Shown here: positions 5,778 to 6,761 of the stretch, in pieces | Layout: every line of letters starts with the position of its first letter | How positions within the stretch are numbered: the first letter of the stretch is position 1 | Source: Clostridiales bacterium | GTDB lineage: Bacteria; Bacillota; Clostridia; Oscillospirales; Oscillospiraceae | Direction: 5' to 3' | DNA length: 6,761 bases | NCBI GenBank assembly: GCA_004555705.1 | Contig: SFHI01000107.1 | Coordinates: forward strand, 1-6,761 | Translations under genes and position numbers: made by a program | The notes under the pieces: generated by a model | What the model was told of the DNA's origin: nothing | What the model saw: only the letters and a program-made list of their open reading frames with translations | The model's database searches: none

Positions 5778-6632
5778 ATGGGCAGAAAATTCGGTGACCG
5801 GAAGGACGGCACCCTGATCCGAAAAATCGACTCCATGCACTACATCATGCCGCTGATGTACCCCAACCGGTGCGACAACGAAGCGTTCATGCACATCCGC
5901 GTTGACCTGACCAAGGCGGAAAAATTCCTGGAGGAGAAGAACGCCTCGAATCCGGCCTACCGCTACAACCTGTTCCAGCTGGTGGTGACGGCCATTCTGA
6001 AGACCATTACCCTGCGGCCGGAGATGAACCGCTTCATCGCCAACAAGAACCTGTACCAGCGCAACCAGATTACTGCAGCCTTCACGGTGAAGAAGGTGTT
6101 CTCAGACCACGGCGGCGAGGCCCTGGCCCGGATCTACGCCAAGGACACGGACACCCTGGACACCATCCACGACGAATACCGCCAGGTATCCTTCTGCCGC
6201 AGCGACAGCAAGGACGGCTCCACCGCCAGCATGGACATCATCCAGAAAATTCCCGGCAAGCACCTGATCGGCGCCGTCGCCCGGTTCCTGGACCGCCACG
6301 GCTGGATGCCCTCGTCCATCATCGCCACGGACCCCTACTACTGCTCTGCGGTGTTGACGAATCTGGGCTCTCTGAAGCTGGATGCAGGCTACCACCACAT
6401 GACCAACTGGGGCACCAACTCCGTGTTCTGCGCCATCGGCCTGATGAAGAAGCGGCCCTTCTACGACGACGAGGGCCATGTGGACATGCGCATGAGCGTG
6501 GATTTGGGCCTCACCATCGACGAGCGCATCGCCGACGGCTACTACTACGCCAAAACCATCCGGCTGCTCAAAACCCTGCTGGAAAACCCCGAACTTCTGG
6601 AAAAGCCCCTGTCCGAGACGGTAGAGTATTGA
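5778..6632 (+). CDS. CAT/E2-fold protein (2-oxoacid dehydrogenase acyltransferase-like), catalytic His replaced
   Basis: This encodes a 284-residue protein with the chloramphenicol acetyltransferase / dihydrolipoyl acyltransferase fold. It begins MGRKFGDRKDG, as in stand-alone clostridial proteins usually annotated as 2-oxo acid dehydrogenase subunit E2. It has no lipoyl domain or E1/E3-binding domain and no dehydrogenase genes nearby, so a role in a pyruvate dehydrogenase complex is unlikely. Fold marks are RYNLFQLVVTAILKT (62-76), RPEMNRFI (80-87), LTNLGSL (193-199) and VDLGLTIDERIADG (241-254). The last matches the E2 motif DHRxxDG, but Glu249 stands where the catalytic His is expected, so classical acyl transfer is doubtful. 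There is no sign of a true CAT active site (HHxxxDG), so chloramphenicol resistance should not be inferred. The start was chosen by the GAGG site and homology-like N-terminus. It is transcribed divergently from the two-component operon. Confidence 0.8.
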   Translation: MGRKFGDRKDGTLIRKIDSMHYIMPLMYPNRCDNEAFMHIRVDLTKAEKFLEEKNASNPAYRYNLFQLVVTAILKTITLRPEMNRFIANKNLYQRNQITAAFTVKKVFSDHGGEALARIYAKDTDTLDTIHDEYRQVSFCRSDSKDGSTASMDIIQKIPGKHLIGAVARFLDRHGWMPSSIIATDPYYCSAVLTNLGSLKLDAGYHHMTNWGTNSVFCAIGLMKKRPFYDDEGHVDMRMSVDLGLTIDERIADGYYYAKTIRLLKTLLENPELLEKPLSETVEY

Positions 6633-6634
6633 TC

Positions 6635-6650
6635 GATAAATTGGTGTCTA
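6635..6650 (+). repeat. Left-hand end of another CAAATTGGTGTTTG-family element
   Basis: The first 13 bases (GATAAATTGGTGT) equal the reverse complement of the repeat end at 5603-5618, after which the match decays. It begins three bases after the E2-like stop codon. Its right-hand partner would lie outside the window or has been lost. Confidence 0.55.
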
Positions 6651-6677
6651 GGTTATCGGCTTTAATAAGCTGCACGG

Positions 6678-6761
6678 AAAATTGTTGTTTGAACGTCAAA
6701 TACTGCAACACGGTACGACCGTGCTGTAGGGGAGGCATTGTTTTGCATTATGGAATGATTG
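6678..6761. repeat. Partial variant element: AATTGTTGTTTG end plus GTAGGGG core, cut by the window edge
   Basis: AATTGTTGTTTGA (6680-6692) differs by one base from AATTGGTGTTTGA. Like the element at 2501, it is followed by a short TTTGA-ACG-TCAAA palindrome (6688-6700) and, some 25 bases later, by GTAGGGGAGGCATT (6726-6739), close to the GTAGGGGCGGCTATT arm. Between them, CACGGT-ACG-ACCGTG (6709-6723) is a perfect 6-bp hairpin. The second arm is expected beyond the window. No gene is visible in 6633-6761. Confidence 0.5.

Noticed and set aside
5778..6632. Chloramphenicol resistance (true CAT)
   Set aside because: The protein has the fold but lacks the HHxxxDG active site and is longer than classical CAT; the motif is E2-like with His replaced.

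Overview
The window looks like a chromosomal segment of a fairly GC-rich clostridial Firmicute, most likely a gut member of the Oscillospirales. This is inferred from FtsH sequence style, a CmpB-like membrane protein, an OmpR-type two-component pair, AGGAG-type ribosome binding sites and the kind of intergenic palindromes seen. It is not proven from the window alone. Nothing points to a phage, plasmid or CRISPR locus.

Layout. Five genes lie on the minus strand. Reading in their direction they are a response regulator (4773-5447), a histidine kinase overlapping it by 4 nt (3709-4776), a CmpB-like five-helix membrane protein (2674-3399), ftsH (697-2468, broken) and a short PlsC-like acyltransferase (161-652). 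An intrinsic terminator (3464-3503) separates the two-component operon from the membrane protein gene. One gene, a CAT/E2-like acyltransferase-fold protein (5778-6632), is on the plus strand, divergent from the response regulator.

The most striking coding feature is ftsH. The AAA+ half and most of the peptidase half are well conserved. At about 1194-1200, however, the stretch that should carry the HEXXH zinc site is missing (about 18 residues, roughly 52 nt), and the reading frame changes by -1 exactly there. The third zinc ligand region (ASNDI) is still present downstream. Two other enzymes also have irregular active sites: the PlsC-like protein lacks the block containing motif II, and the E2-like protein has Glu where E2 enzymes carry the catalytic His (DERIADG instead of DHRxxDG).

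The intergenic spaces hold a family of nested inverted repeats. The shared outer end is CAAATTGGTGTTTG. It brackets two unrelated palindromic cores: a GTAGGGGCGG double hairpin (3523-3701) and a GTCATTGCGAGCC hairpin (5485-5618). Single ends occur at 83-99 and 6635-6650. A variant end (GTTGTTTG) accompanies GTAGGGG cores at 2501-2664 and 6678-6761. Every intergenic space longer than about 100 bp carries one of these.
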